Source: Bacteroidota bacterium (lineage in GTDB: Bacteria > Bacteroidota > Ignavibacteria > Palsa-1295). From it: a DNA stretch of 64,000 nt. The notes under the pieces are model-generated. The model had not been told where the DNA came from and searched no databases. It saw only the letters and a list, made by a program, of their open reading frames with translations. The number at the start of each line of letters is the position of its first letter. The stretch's first letter is position 1. The position numbers and the translations under genes are program-made. Of the stretch, positions 1 to 9,105 are shown in pieces. The stretch lies in the NCBI GenBank assembly GCA_030706745.1, contig JAUZNX010000001.1, positions 248,001 through 312,000 on the forward strand, read 5' to 3'.

Positions 1-182
1 GATGAACTACGGGCTTTGGAGGCTGGATCGTTACGGAGTGTCGGAGTGAATCCCACGAAATGACATCAGGTGCTGATTCGACAACACGATAGTTTGTGCT
101 ACAGGCGCTAAGCAATAGCGTGCCCGAGACCAACAGTAGACATAAGCTGATATTCATTGTGACTCTTGAAAAACACATTGAA

Positions 183-213
183 AAGGCAGAAGTTACAATC
201 ACTCTTCTGCCTT
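183..213 (-). terminator. Intrinsic terminator of the glycine-rich T9SS gene
   Basis: A perfect 10-bp stem (AAGGCAGAAG with CTTCTGCCTT) encloses an 11-nt loop. On the minus strand it is followed by a TTTT run. It lies 35 bp beyond the stop codon of the minus-strand gene ending at 248, so it most likely ends that transcript. The rest of 1-247 shows no convincing gene. Confidence 0.75.
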
Positions 214-247
214 CACGATTTATTGTCCTAAACATTGGCTGCTCCGC

Positions 248-3200
248 TCACCGCTGGATGACTATACTTCGAGTCACTATTAACCCGCCACCCGCGATGC
301 GGAGGTGATAAAAGCCGTCCGGGAGTTGAGAGACATCAAAGCGGAGTGTAGTGCTATGCCCGTCCGATTCATGAGTCATAGAATCTGGCGCAGACAATGC
401 GATCGAGCGGCCAAGCATATCATACATCTCGACAGCAACTCCCGAAAGCCCTGAACCCGAAACCTGAATTTCGTTTCGCGCCGGATTCGGTGCAATGCGA
501 TCGATGTAGAACGTACCGGTCCGCAATTGATCCTGAATGAGGCGATCGGTGCAAGCAAAAACGTATCGCACACTGGAAGCCGATTGCTCCAGGGATTGCG
601 GACAGACTCCAGAGGCAGTGCACGTATCCTCCGAAGAGATCACCGAAAGCAACAGCGGAGTCGAATCCTTACTCGCAAGAAACATTTGGTATACGATTGA
701 AGCAACAACTCCGGCGTTGCCGCTCAACTGGAGCGTCACGTAATCGATCGTTCCATCCGCGGTGGTGCTATCGAGTTGAAGGCCCGAGCCACCAGCATAC
801 CGAAGAAGATCGCCATCGTGCGCAATCGAAATATGAAGCTTCGTGAGACACGCCGCTACGCCTCGGACAAGACGAATCGGGAATGCAATCGTATCCTCGG
901 CCCGTGCAGTTCTTCCGCTGTCCGGAAGCATCTCGAGCTGTACCGAAGGCGATTTGGCAATCGTATGGACCGAGAAGATCGCTGAGTCGATTCCCCCGCC
1001 AAGTGTTGCGCCGCAGGAATCCGTAAAGTAGTACGCGACATGATAATCCTTCGCGGAGCCATCCGTAACGAGCGTGTCTCCGATGCGCTGTGTCTCGTTC
1101 GGCGCAAGCACGATCGTATCCGGAATCCCGTGAAAGCCGCTGGACGTAATGGAGTGTGCAACGATCGCTTGCGTCCGAGGCAAGTGATTCGTAAATTGGA
1201 TCTGTCGCACACAACTCATGCCCGAATCGGCACAGATTGTTGTGTCACTCTGGGATGAAATCGTAACCAGCGGAGACTGCCATCGAACCGCGACCGGTTT
1301 CGAGCGCGCCGAGCAGCCATTAGAATCGGTGACAAGCACTGAATACAATCCGGTATCAGAGACAACAATCGACGACGTATTCGCGCCGTTGCTCCACAGA
1401 TATGAATTGCCACCTGTAGCCGCAATTGTCGCTGCCTGGTTAGCGCAATCTAGCGTGATGGTATCCGAAGGTGCGATCCCTGCAATCGGCAAGGGATTGA
1501 GAATAACCTGGACCGACGCGGTGTCTGTACAACCTGCTGCTTTCGAGACGATCACAGAGTACTGCCCTGAGTCACCGATCGTTATCGAGTCTTGAGCGAC
1601 CTGAATATCAGATCCGTCTTTCAACCACATGAACTGCACACCAGCGTCTGTCGATGATGCATGGATCGTGGCACTATCACCAGCGCATAGTCTTATTGGG
1701 CTATTGGCTGTGATCTGCACTTTGGGTTTCGCCGTTACCGACGCAGTAACGATTGCCGTGTCCGCACAGCCATTGGTCGTGGAAACTACAACACTGTAGA
1801 GTCCGGACTCGGAGATGACAAGCGAGTCCGAGGCAACTCCCATATCCACACCGTCCTTCAGCCACTTATGCACGAGTCCGATCGGCCGCGCGATGATGGT
1901 GCGTGTTTCGCCATCGCAGAATTCCAGCGGACCACTTGTATCGAGCTGCAAGACGGGAGGAATACACTCGCTGACATGGAATATATTTGCGGCAGCCTGC
2001 GAAAGCACCCAGCCCGGTTCAGCAGCAAATGTGTCCGCGCTCGGTGAAGGAACCTGTTGCGCAGCCGCTAAAAGATATAGTGTGTCGCTTCCTGGTAGCG
2101 TAATCTTCCGACTCCAATTCGTAGCATAACCCGTGATGGTCGCAATCAACGACCAGGTATCGGACAGAGGCTTGAGATAGAGCTGAATATCTTTGCCATT
2201 GCCAGTCCCGGTGATCGTAAACGTGCGATTCACCTCGTGCGAGGTATCGGTTGAGGGCCCTGCGTATCGCGTGGCATCGTTTGGTGACACGGTAATCGAG
2301 GAGACTACAAGTCCATCAAGACGCACACGACCAGCACCGCCATTGCCTCCATCCTGTCCGCTATGTTGCGGAACACCCTGTCCACCGCTTCCGCCATGAA
2401 CATCCTCGCTCGGCGCTGAGAGTGAAATCTTACTTCCGAGTATAATCGCACCACCGCTTCCGCCACCGCCGGCCCCGTCCGAAAAGGAGCTTGTATCATC
2501 GCTGCCGATCGCGCCTTTGGCGATCAATCCCGAGATAGCGATACTTCTGGCATTGATCGCCAAGCATCCGCCACCTCCGCCGCCATTTCCCGCGCCAACT
2601 TCCCCGCCATTGTCATTTCCACCACCACCGCCCGAGCCTCCAGCCATCGGGACAAGCTCCAGATTTCCATTGACATAACCACCAGAGGGAAAGCCCTGCC
2701 AAAATCCTCCACTGGATCCGGCCGTTGCGAATCCGCCGCCACCACCACCGCCTTGAACCGGTGGCACGCAGCACTCGGGTCCGCCGGATCCGCCACCGTA
2801 TCCTGGAAATCCCCCTCCATAGTCCCCGGCGCCACCAGCCGCTCCGCCAGTCCCGAAGGCATGGCCCGTCCCGCCTCCGCCACCTTCATTGGCGCCGCTG
2901 GATACGCCACCCGGCGCAAAATTGAGGCTATTCTGAAGCGGACCCGTCCCAATACCTGCCGGACGATCGCCGCACCCGGATTGCCAGTCCGCGTCGCCCC
3001 CGCCGCCGGTAAATCCATTACCGCCTCGCGTGCCACACGTGAGCCCATTACCGCCGCCGCCACCGCCGGGACCGGCATCGACGCCATTCGCACTTGCATC
3101 GAGTTGCGCACTGGGAATAGTACGAACTGGTCCAAGACTAATCAGGGTAAACGGCAAATAGCCTTGAATGCCCGGCATCGTAGGATCGCAATCCGAAGTG

Positions 3201-3787
3201 CTGACACCATACATCCCGCTGCCGGTCAATATCATACTATCGACGATCATGGCCCCGCGACGTGAACGAAAGCCATACGCGCCACCCGAACCGAGCAAGC
3301 CAGCCGTGGAAAGCACTCCAAGCGATTGCGGCTTTACGATATAGAATGTATCCGTATTTGATTGTGAGCCGCCAACGATCACGCAAATGGGAATCTTGAT
3401 CCCCAACCTCCAATCGGTTGCATTGGCCTGTACCCAGGGCATAACGAATACCTGAGTGGCTATCATCCGGCCATTCCAGCTTACAACGCAGGGTCCGAAC
3501 TTGACACGGTTCGTATCCGAGGGATTCTTGCAGATGACCTGGACCCGATCGCCCGGATTATTGGCATAAATGCTATCCGTTCCGAAGTTTCCGAATGCTT
3601 TGTTCGGCCCGATGATCTCGATGTACGTGTTCATGCCGGGCGTGCCGATGTCCGGAAGCAGATAGGTAATCGCCTGAGCGGAAGATGTGGATGGCCGAAG
3701 CGAGACAAGTGCGAGAACTGCCAAGCAGAGCGCACGAACGCGATTTGCGCTCCGTTGGCGCCATCGCTCGAGTATCATACAACTCAT
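248..3787 (-). CDS. Large glycine-rich secreted protein with Ig-like repeats and T9SS sorting domain
   Basis: This is a probable cell-surface or secreted protein of about 1179 residues. I chose the ATG at 3787 because a signal peptide follows at once (hydrophobic LCLAVLALVSL, ending SSAQA); the reading frame stays open upstream to 3889. Roughly residues 230-530 are extremely glycine-rich (runs such as GPGGGGGGNG), broken by short GGAG-type turns. Then come several Ig/PKD-like modules with the recurring pattern CxDTAxVT. The last ~80 residues (from APNPARNE, through VEMYDMLGRS, to LPDGFYHLRI) match a T9SS type-A sorting domain, so export by T9SS is inferred. The enzymatic or binding function is unknown. 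The gene is divergent from yidC. Confidence 0.85.
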   Translation of the reverse strand: MSCMILERWRQRSANRVRALCLAVLALVSLRPSTSSAQAITYLLPDIGTPGMNTYIEIIGPNKAFGNFGTDSIYANNPGDRVQVICKNPSDTNRVKFGPCVVSWNGRMIATQVFVMPWVQANATDWRLGIKIPICVIVGGSQSNTDTFYIVKPQSLGVLSTAGLLGSGGAYGFRSRRGAMIVDSMILTGSGMYGVSTSDCDPTMPGIQGYLPFTLISLGPVRTIPSAQLDASANGVDAGPGGGGGGNGLTCGTRGGNGFTGGGGDADWQSGCGDRPAGIGTGPLQNSLNFAPGGVSSGANEGGGGGTGHAFGTGGAAGGAGDYGGGFPGYGGGSGGPECCVPPVQGGGGGGGFATAGSSGGFWQGFPSGGYVNGNLELVPMAGGSGGGGGNDNGGEVGAGNGGGGGGCLAINARSIAISGLIAKGAIGSDDTSSFSDGAGGGGSGGAIILGSKISLSAPSEDVHGGSGGQGVPQHSGQDGGNGGAGRVRLDGLVVSSITVSPNDATRYAGPSTDTSHEVNRTFTITGTGNGKDIQLYLKPLSDTWSLIATITGYATNWSRKITLPGSDTLYLLAAAQQVPSPSADTFAAEPGWVLSQAAANIFHVSECIPPVLQLDTSGPLEFCDGETRTIIARPIGLVHKWLKDGVDMGVASDSLVISESGLYSVVVSTTNGCADTAIVTASVTAKPKVQITANSPIRLCAGDSATIHASSTDAGVQFMWLKDGSDIQVAQDSITIGDSGQYSVIVSKAAGCTDTASVQVILNPLPIAGIAPSDTITLDCANQAATIAATGGNSYLWSNGANTSSIVVSDTGLYSVLVTDSNGCSARSKPVAVRWQSPLVTISSQSDTTICADSGMSCVRQIQFTNHLPRTQAIVAHSITSSGFHGIPDTIVLAPNETQRIGDTLVTDGSAKDYHVAYYFTDSCGATLGGGIDSAIFSVHTIAKSPSVQLEMLPDSGRTARAEDTIAFPIRLVRGVAACLTKLHISIAHDGDLLRYAGGSGLQLDSTTADGTIDYVTLQLSGNAGVVASIVYQMFLASKDSTPLLLSVISSEDTCTASGVCPQSLEQSASSVRYVFACTDRLIQDQLRTGTFYIDRIAPNPARNEIQVSGSGLSGVAVEMYDMLGRSIALSAPDSMTHESDGHSTTLRFDVSQLPDGFYHLRIAGGGLIVTRSIVIQR

Positions 3788-3913
3788 AGAGGGAGCAAGA
3801 GAATAGCCGATTTGCAATCTTCGTTTTATGACATGTGGGCCCTTGGATTCGTGCCCTCCTTGCGCGTCGCGCCAAACCTTCTCCGGCAACTCGGCGTTTC
3901 CGGCTCGCCTAAA

Positions 3914-5776
3914 ATGAAATCCTCAACACAGACAACGATTGGCGTTTCGCTGATCATTCTTATCTTTGCCGGCTGGCTCTACATGATGAGCGAACAGCAG
4001 GCGAAGATCGCCAAAAATCAGCCAAAACCAGTGGCGGCTGATACGACTCGCTCCACCGCGCCGACCGACACGTCTCAAGTTACACATGAGACCGAAGCGT
4101 CGCATGGGGCCACTGCATCGCAGAAGTCCGATACGGCAAGCGGCATTTTTGCTTCGGCTGCGGCCGTGCCCGAAGTTTTCAAGACTGTCGAGACTCCGCT
4201 CTTCACTGCGACGATCTCCTCGCATGGCGGAGCGATCTCCAGCTTCGTGCTAAAGCATTACCTGACCTGGGACAAGAAGCCTCTCGATCTCGTCGATCCG
4301 ACGGAACATCAGGGTGCGGACATCAACTTGCGATTTGTCACCTCTGATGGCAAGCTTGCACAGACCAATAATTTTCCGTTTATTCTCGACCCAAAACCAA
4401 ACGTCCTTGCCGAGGGTGATAGCATTACCTTTAGTGCATTCTATCGATTGGATAGTGGACGCTCGATCGAGAAGGTCTTCCATTTCAGCGGCAAGAATTA
4501 TTTAGTCGGCATCGAGTATAAGCTAAACGGTCTTGAAAATTCCGTCTCGGGTTATCACTACACCGCCGCACTAGACAATCCCCTTCCGTTCGTCGAGCAA
4601 CGGAGCCAGGATGACCTCACTAACGCGAAGGTCTTTGCCGGTATTGCCGGAGAGATCGAGGATCTCGCGGTTTCGAAAGCGAAGCAATCCGAATCCAAGT
4701 CGGTCAATGGTGATATCACCTATGCCGGCATGCGCAATCAGTACTTCGAGAAAGCGATGATGCCGGTGGGAATGAAGTCGATCGGCGCCCTTTTGACTGC
4801 GAAGGCCGATACTGTTGCGGGCGGCGCTATCGTTGCCAAGTATATGGCCTCGATCAATGTGCCGATCGGACGCACGTCGAAAGAAGATCTCGCATTCAAT
4901 CTTTATTTCGGTCCGCTCGAATACGATCGCATTTCGGCGCTTGGTGTTGGGCTCGATCAGTCGATGTACTTTGGCTGGCCCGTCGTTCGGCCCATCGCGG
5001 TCCATTTGCTGATGCCGTTCTTCTTATGGCTGCATGGGTTCATCACCAACTGGGGCCTGGTCATTATTGTCTTTTCCATCGTCATTAAGCTGGTGACGAT
5101 TCCGCTCTCGACCGGACAAATGCGATCGATGCGTAAGATGCAAGTGCTGGCGCCGATGGTGACCGAAGTCCGCGACAAGTATAAGGACGATCAGAAGAAG
5201 ATGAACGAGGAGATGATGAAGTTGTATCGGACCTACGGCGTGAATCCCGCCGGAGGATGCTTGCCGATGGTGCTTCAGATGCCGATCCTCTTTGCGCTCT
5301 ATCAGGTACTGAAGAATGTGATCCAATTGCGGCAGGCGCCGTTCGCCCTCTGGATCACCGATCTTTCGACCCCGGATTTTGTCATTCATCTCGGCAAAAA
5401 TATCCCCTTGCTTCCCGATGCGATCAGCGGACTTACCCTGTTCCTTGTCGCCACGATGTTCTTGCAGCAGTTTTTCATGGTGACCGACCCGCGACAGAAA
5501 ATGATGGCGTATATCATGCCATTCATGTTCCTGTTCATGTTTAACAATCTGCCCTCCGGCGTCGCCCTATATTACTTCATGTTCAATATTTTCGGACTCG
5601 CGCAACAGTTCTATCTCACGAAGATCGCAACTCCGCTGAATATCGAAGATATGAAGAAAGACCCGAAAAAGGGCGGCGGAATCATGGCGCGTCTTCAGGA
5701 TATGGAAAAGCAACAGCGTTCGACCCGGCAGCAGCAATACACCGGTAAAGGACAGACGGGCAAGAAGAAGAAATAA
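3914..5776 (+). CDS. yidC: Membrane protein insertase YidC
   Basis: YidC inserts and folds proteins in the inner membrane, alone or with SecYEG. The 620-residue protein starts at the ATG at 3914, directly before an N-terminal membrane segment (VSLIILIFAGWLYMM). The frame is open further upstream to 3755, but that part overlaps the divergent gene and is not family-like. A large periplasmic beta domain (about 30-350) is followed by the conserved Oxa1 domain with its hydrophobic segments (GCLPMVLQMPILFALYQVL is typical) and a basic tail ending GKKKK. The usual rpmH-rnpA-yidD neighbours are missing upstream. A strong terminator follows. Confidence 0.96.
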   Translation: MKSSTQTTIGVSLIILIFAGWLYMMSEQQAKIAKNQPKPVAADTTRSTAPTDTSQVTHETEASHGATASQKSDTASGIFASAAAVPEVFKTVETPLFTATISSHGGAISSFVLKHYLTWDKKPLDLVDPTEHQGADINLRFVTSDGKLAQTNNFPFILDPKPNVLAEGDSITFSAFYRLDSGRSIEKVFHFSGKNYLVGIEYKLNGLENSVSGYHYTAALDNPLPFVEQRSQDDLTNAKVFAGIAGEIEDLAVSKAKQSESKSVNGDITYAGMRNQYFEKAMMPVGMKSIGALLTAKADTVAGGAIVAKYMASINVPIGRTSKEDLAFNLYFGPLEYDRISALGVGLDQSMYFGWPVVRPIAVHLLMPFFLWLHGFITNWGLVIIVFSIVIKLVTIPLSTGQMRSMRKMQVLAPMVTEVRDKYKDDQKKMNEEMMKLYRTYGVNPAGGCLPMVLQMPILFALYQVLKNVIQLRQAPFALWITDLSTPDFVIHLGKNIPLLPDAISGLTLFLVATMFLQQFFMVTDPRQKMMAYIMPFMFLFMFNNLPSGVALYYFMFNIFGLAQQFYLTKIATPLNIEDMKKDPKKGGGIMARLQDMEKQQRSTRQQQYTGKGQTGKKKK

Positions 5777-5801
5777 TCGATTCCCGAGGCGATCTTGATG
5801 A

Positions 5802-5838
5802 CTCCCGGAAGCGCACCCTGCTTCCGGGAGTTTTTGTT
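5802..5838 (+). terminator. Rho-independent terminator after yidC
   Basis: A perfect 10-bp stem (CTCCCGGAAG / CTTCCGGGAG) has a 9-nt loop and is followed at once by TTTTTGTTT. It lies 26 bp after the yidC stop and just before the mnmE start, so mnmE probably has its own promoter or depends on readthrough. Confidence 0.9.
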
Positions 5839-5864
5839 TGACGTCAGGACTTAGGGTTTACGCC

Positions 5865-7145
5865 ATGCCCCTCGGACTTTTTCACGATACCATCGCAGCG
5901 ATCGCCACGCCGGAAGGCCGTAGCGCATTGGCGATCGTTCGGATTTCCGGGCCGGATGCGATCGGCATCGTCTCTCGTATGGTCGAGGACCCCGCAGACT
6001 TATGGGTGGCAAAATCCGCAAGTTCGGTTTATGCGAAGATTACGGACATCGACGATGTGGTGATTCATATCAACCGCGCACCCCGATCGTTTTCTGGTGA
6101 GGACCTTTGCGAGATTACGCCGCATGGCTCGCCGATTATCGCTCGCCAGATACTGGAATTGCTTTACGCGGGTGGGGCTCGGCAAGCTGAGCCTGGAGAG
6201 TTTTCGCGCCGCGCGTTTTTCAATGGCAAGATTGGAATTGAGGATGCGGAGTTGATTTCCGTGAAGGTCGACGCTCAATCCGTGCACGAATTGCGCGGCT
6301 CGGAGCTGGCTCTTCATGAGAAGTTCGAGCGTCTGCACGGCGCATACGAACAGCTTATTTCTCTGATCGCGCATGTTGATGCGGAGATTGATTTTGGCGA
6401 ATCGGACCATATTCAAATCAAGGATTTTGATTTGCGCGTCGAATCCGTTCGTGCCTCGCTCGCGCAGCTACTACGCGATTCCCTCACTCGTCGCGCAAAC
6501 GCGGGTTTCTTTACTGTTGCTTTGACGGGTCCACCGAATGTTGGAAAGAGTAGCGTCTTCAATGCGCTCTTGAATTTCGAGCGAAGCATAGTTAGTGATA
6601 TTCCCGGGACCACGCGTGACTATGTCGAGGCCTTTATCAATATTGATGGTTTTCGAGTCAAGCTGATCGATACCGCCGGGGTCCGCGATGCCGAGGAGTT
6701 TATTGAAGGTCGTGGCATCGAGCTTGGCGCAAACGCGGCGCAGCATGCCGATATTTCGCTTCGAGTGACGGAGCCAGGCGATCGGCTTCCGAGCATGCCC
6801 AATGGCTCCCTTCTCTTGCACAATAAGCGTGATCTGGATGGATGGAGCGAGGGTCTGAGTGTATCGGCCATTACTGGCGAAGGCGTTTCCAGAATTCACG
6901 GGTGGCTCGCTGGCGAGCTTCGTTCGCGATCGTCCGAATATAATATGCTCACATTGTCTGATCTTGAGCAGTCTACGATTTCAGAGGTCTTGTTGTCCCT
7001 TTCGGGCGTGACTCTTGAATCTGAGCCTGCTATTCTGTCAGATGACCTTAGACGATGCGCCAGCGGTATTTCGGAATTGCTTGGTGAAAACATATCTGAT
7101 AACAGTCTTGATTACATATTCGCTAAGATGTGCATAGGAAAATAG
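5865..7145 (+). CDS. mnmE: tRNA modification GTPase MnmE
   Basis: With MnmG, MnmE makes the 5-carboxymethylaminomethyl modification at U34 of certain tRNAs. The 426-residue protein begins at the ATG at 5865 (MPLGLFHDTIAAIATP, typical of the family); the TTG at 5838 is in frame but lies in the terminator tail. An N-terminal tetrahydrofolate-binding domain is followed by a helical domain and the G domain: GPPNVGKSS (G1), GTTRD (G2), DTAGV (G3), NKRD (G4). It ends in the diagnostic CIGK with its conserved cysteine. It is slightly shorter than the ~454-residue E. coli protein. mnmG follows after 25 bp, so the two probably form an operon. Confidence 0.96.
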   Translation: MPLGLFHDTIAAIATPEGRSALAIVRISGPDAIGIVSRMVEDPADLWVAKSASSVYAKITDIDDVVIHINRAPRSFSGEDLCEITPHGSPIIARQILELLYAGGARQAEPGEFSRRAFFNGKIGIEDAELISVKVDAQSVHELRGSELALHEKFERLHGAYEQLISLIAHVDAEIDFGESDHIQIKDFDLRVESVRASLAQLLRDSLTRRANAGFFTVALTGPPNVGKSSVFNALLNFERSIVSDIPGTTRDYVEAFINIDGFRVKLIDTAGVRDAEEFIEGRGIELGANAAQHADISLRVTEPGDRLPSMPNGSLLLHNKRDLDGWSEGLSVSAITGEGVSRIHGWLAGELRSRSSEYNMLTLSDLEQSTISEVLLSLSGVTLESEPAILSDDLRRCASGISELLGENISDNSLDYIFAKMCIGK

Positions 7146-7170
7146 TAAAGTCGGCAAAGATATTTATGAT

Positions 7171-9060
7171 ATGATTTCTGAATTGTTCCACGTGGAACCA
7201 ACTGATATCCTCGTAATCGGTGGCGGCCATGCCGGCATCGAAGCGACGAATGCGGCCCATAGGATGGGTCTGAGCGTTCGGCTTGTCTCTATGTCGGCGG
7301 ATAAGGTCGGAACACTTTCATGCAATCCGGCAGTCGGCGGTACCGGAAAGGGTCAGGTTGTCAAGGAGATCGATGCTTTAGGTGGACTGATGGGTGAGAT
7401 CACGGATGAATGCTCGCTGCAGTTCAAAATGCTAAACAGCTCCAAAGGAGCAGCCGTATGGTCGCCTAGATCTCAGGTTAGCCGTAGCCTCTATCCTATT
7501 GTTGCTCAGAGGCGTTTGCGTGAACTGGATCCGAACATCATCATCGAAGGATCGGTCGAACGTATTTGGATCGAAGGAAGCCGAGTCGCCGGAGTCATTC
7601 TTTCAGATGGCAGACACCTCCGATCCAAGGCTGTCATTATTTGCGCGGGCACATTCCTGAACGGCGTCATGCACACAGGTATGACACAATCATCTGGCGG
7701 TCGATATGGTGAGCAATCTGCATTTCTTACGACTGAACCCGAAGCTGCTCTAAAGCTTCGGACCGCCCGACTCAAAACTGGGACGCCGCCTCGAGTATCA
7801 TTGGCCTCGATAGATACCTCAAATCTTGAATCGCAGCCCGGCGACCCAATAATTGTCCCGTTCTCTTCGAGAACGCTTCTCCCACCGGTGAATCATATCA
7901 CCTGTTGGTTGACGGCAACTTCTCGGATTACGCATGATGTCCTATCAAGAGGCTTCGACCAGTCACCGATGTTCACGGGCCGGATAATTGGCAAAGGGCC
8001 TCGCTATTGTCCTTCGATCGAGGACAAGATAGTCAGGTTTGCGGAGAGAGACTCGCACCATATCTTTCTGGAACCGGAAGAGGCAGATGGCGATACGGTC
8101 TATGTCAATGGCTTCTCCACGAGCTTACCTGCAGATATTCAGGTAGCGGCGCTCCGAACCATGCCGGGACTTGAAACGGTCGAACTGCTACGCCCTGGGT
8201 ATGCCGTCGAATATGATTACTTCCCAGCCTACCAGCTAAAACACACCCTGGAAAGCAAGGAAATCGAGGGACTGTATTTCGCCGGTCAGGTAAATGGTAC
8301 CTCTGGCTACGAAGAAGCAGCTGGCCAGGGCTTGGTCGCTGGGATTAACGCTGCCTCCAAAGTCATCGGGAAGCCGGACTTCATCCTTGGCCGGGAGGAA
8401 GCGTACGTCGGTGTAATGATAGACGATCTCATCAGCAAAATCCAGGAAGAGCCTTATCGTCTCTTCACTTCAAGCGCCGAGCATCGGCTTCTGCTTCGCC
8501 AGGATAATGCAGATCTTCGCCTTTCGGATAAGGCATTCGCATACGGGCTTATTTCGCGGTCGGAGTATGAGAAGGCCAATGACAAGCGGGCATTGATAAG
8601 GCATGCGCTTGAATGGGCCGAGACGGAGCGAGTGGAGGTAAGCACATATCCATTGGTCCGAGACAGCGTGCTTAATAGAATACGATCCAAGAATGGCTCC
8701 TTTGAGAGCTTCCTGCGAGATAGCCAGGAAGAAGGGCTCAAAGGGCGAATTCTTCATCGGCGAGACCTATTGCATACTATCGAAACGGAAATAGCCTACG
8801 AAGGCTACGTCAGACAGCACCGACAACAGATAATTCGACTCAAGGAAAGCACGGACCGCGCGATTCCACTATCGTTCGATTATTCCAATCTCCTCTCCAT
8901 CAGTAAGGAGAGTCGGGAGGCACTCTCTCGAGTAAGACCCTCAACCGTCGGGCAGGCATCCAGACTTGCCGCCGTGACACCATCAGACGTCGCAATGCTG
9001 ATGATTGCTGTTCGCAAACACGAAATGTTCCACGTGGAACATTCAGCTATTCTACAATAA
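7171..9060 (+). CDS. mnmG: tRNA uridine-5-carboxymethylaminomethyl modification enzyme MnmG
   Basis: MnmG is the FAD- and NADH-dependent partner of MnmE in wobble-uridine modification. The 629-residue protein has the dinucleotide-binding motif GGGHAGIEATNAA near the N-terminus, the family blocks SCNPAVGGTGKG and PRYCPSIEDKIVRF, and NGTSGYEEAAGQGL in the C-terminal half. Length is normal. Both ends are odd: residues FHVE near the N-terminus and MFHVEH near the C-terminus are each encoded by a parS-like palindrome, so the gene also appears to carry ParB sites. rsmG and parAB do not follow; murQ does. Confidence 0.97.
   Translation: MISELFHVEPTDILVIGGGHAGIEATNAAHRMGLSVRLVSMSADKVGTLSCNPAVGGTGKGQVVKEIDALGGLMGEITDECSLQFKMLNSSKGAAVWSPRSQVSRSLYPIVAQRRLRELDPNIIIEGSVERIWIEGSRVAGVILSDGRHLRSKAVIICAGTFLNGVMHTGMTQSSGGRYGEQSAFLTTEPEAALKLRTARLKTGTPPRVSLASIDTSNLESQPGDPIIVPFSSRTLLPPVNHITCWLTATSRITHDVLSRGFDQSPMFTGRIIGKGPRYCPSIEDKIVRFAERDSHHIFLEPEEADGDTVYVNGFSTSLPADIQVAALRTMPGLETVELLRPGYAVEYDYFPAYQLKHTLESKEIEGLYFAGQVNGTSGYEEAAGQGLVAGINAASKVIGKPDFILGREEAYVGVMIDDLISKIQEEPYRLFTSSAEHRLLLRQDNADLRLSDKAFAYGLISRSEYEKANDKRALIRHALEWAETERVEVSTYPLVRDSVLNRIRSKNGSFESFLRDSQEEGLKGRILHRRDLLHTIETEIAYEGYVRQHRQQIIRLKESTDRAIPLSFDYSNLLSISKESREALSRVRPSTVGQASRLAAVTPSDVAMLMIAVRKHEMFHVEHSAILQ
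7184..7199. promoter_or_regulatory. parS-like ParB binding site 1 (inside mnmG)
   Basis: The sequence TGTTCCACGTGGAACC is a 16-bp palindrome with one mismatch at the final base relative to the ideal TGTTCCACGTGGAACA. Its core resembles the widely conserved bacterial parS consensus TGTTTCACGTGAAACA. It lies inside the first codons of mnmG and encodes FHVE in frame. The role as a chromosome-segregation site is inferred from the match and from the second copy near the end of the gene. Confidence 0.75.
9026..9041. promoter_or_regulatory. parS-like ParB binding site 2 (inside mnmG)
   Basis: TGTTCCACGTGGAACA is a perfect 16-bp palindrome matching parS. It is placed in the last codons of mnmG, 1842 bp from the first site and in the same reading frame, encoding MFHVEH. 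I saw no further copy in the window, so the pair is specific to this gene. Confidence 0.85.
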
Positions 9061-9105
9061 CTACACTTTCTCTACCTTTTTTCACTCTTCTTATCTTTCT
9101 TAACA

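Noticed and set aside
96-308. 70-codon frame at the window start
   Set aside because: It runs across the terminator of the minus-strand gene and into that gene's end.
2524-3135. Frames opposite and beside the glycine-rich segment
   Set aside because: GC-rich low-complexity DNA keeps several frames open; only the frame with a signal peptide and sorting domain is supported.
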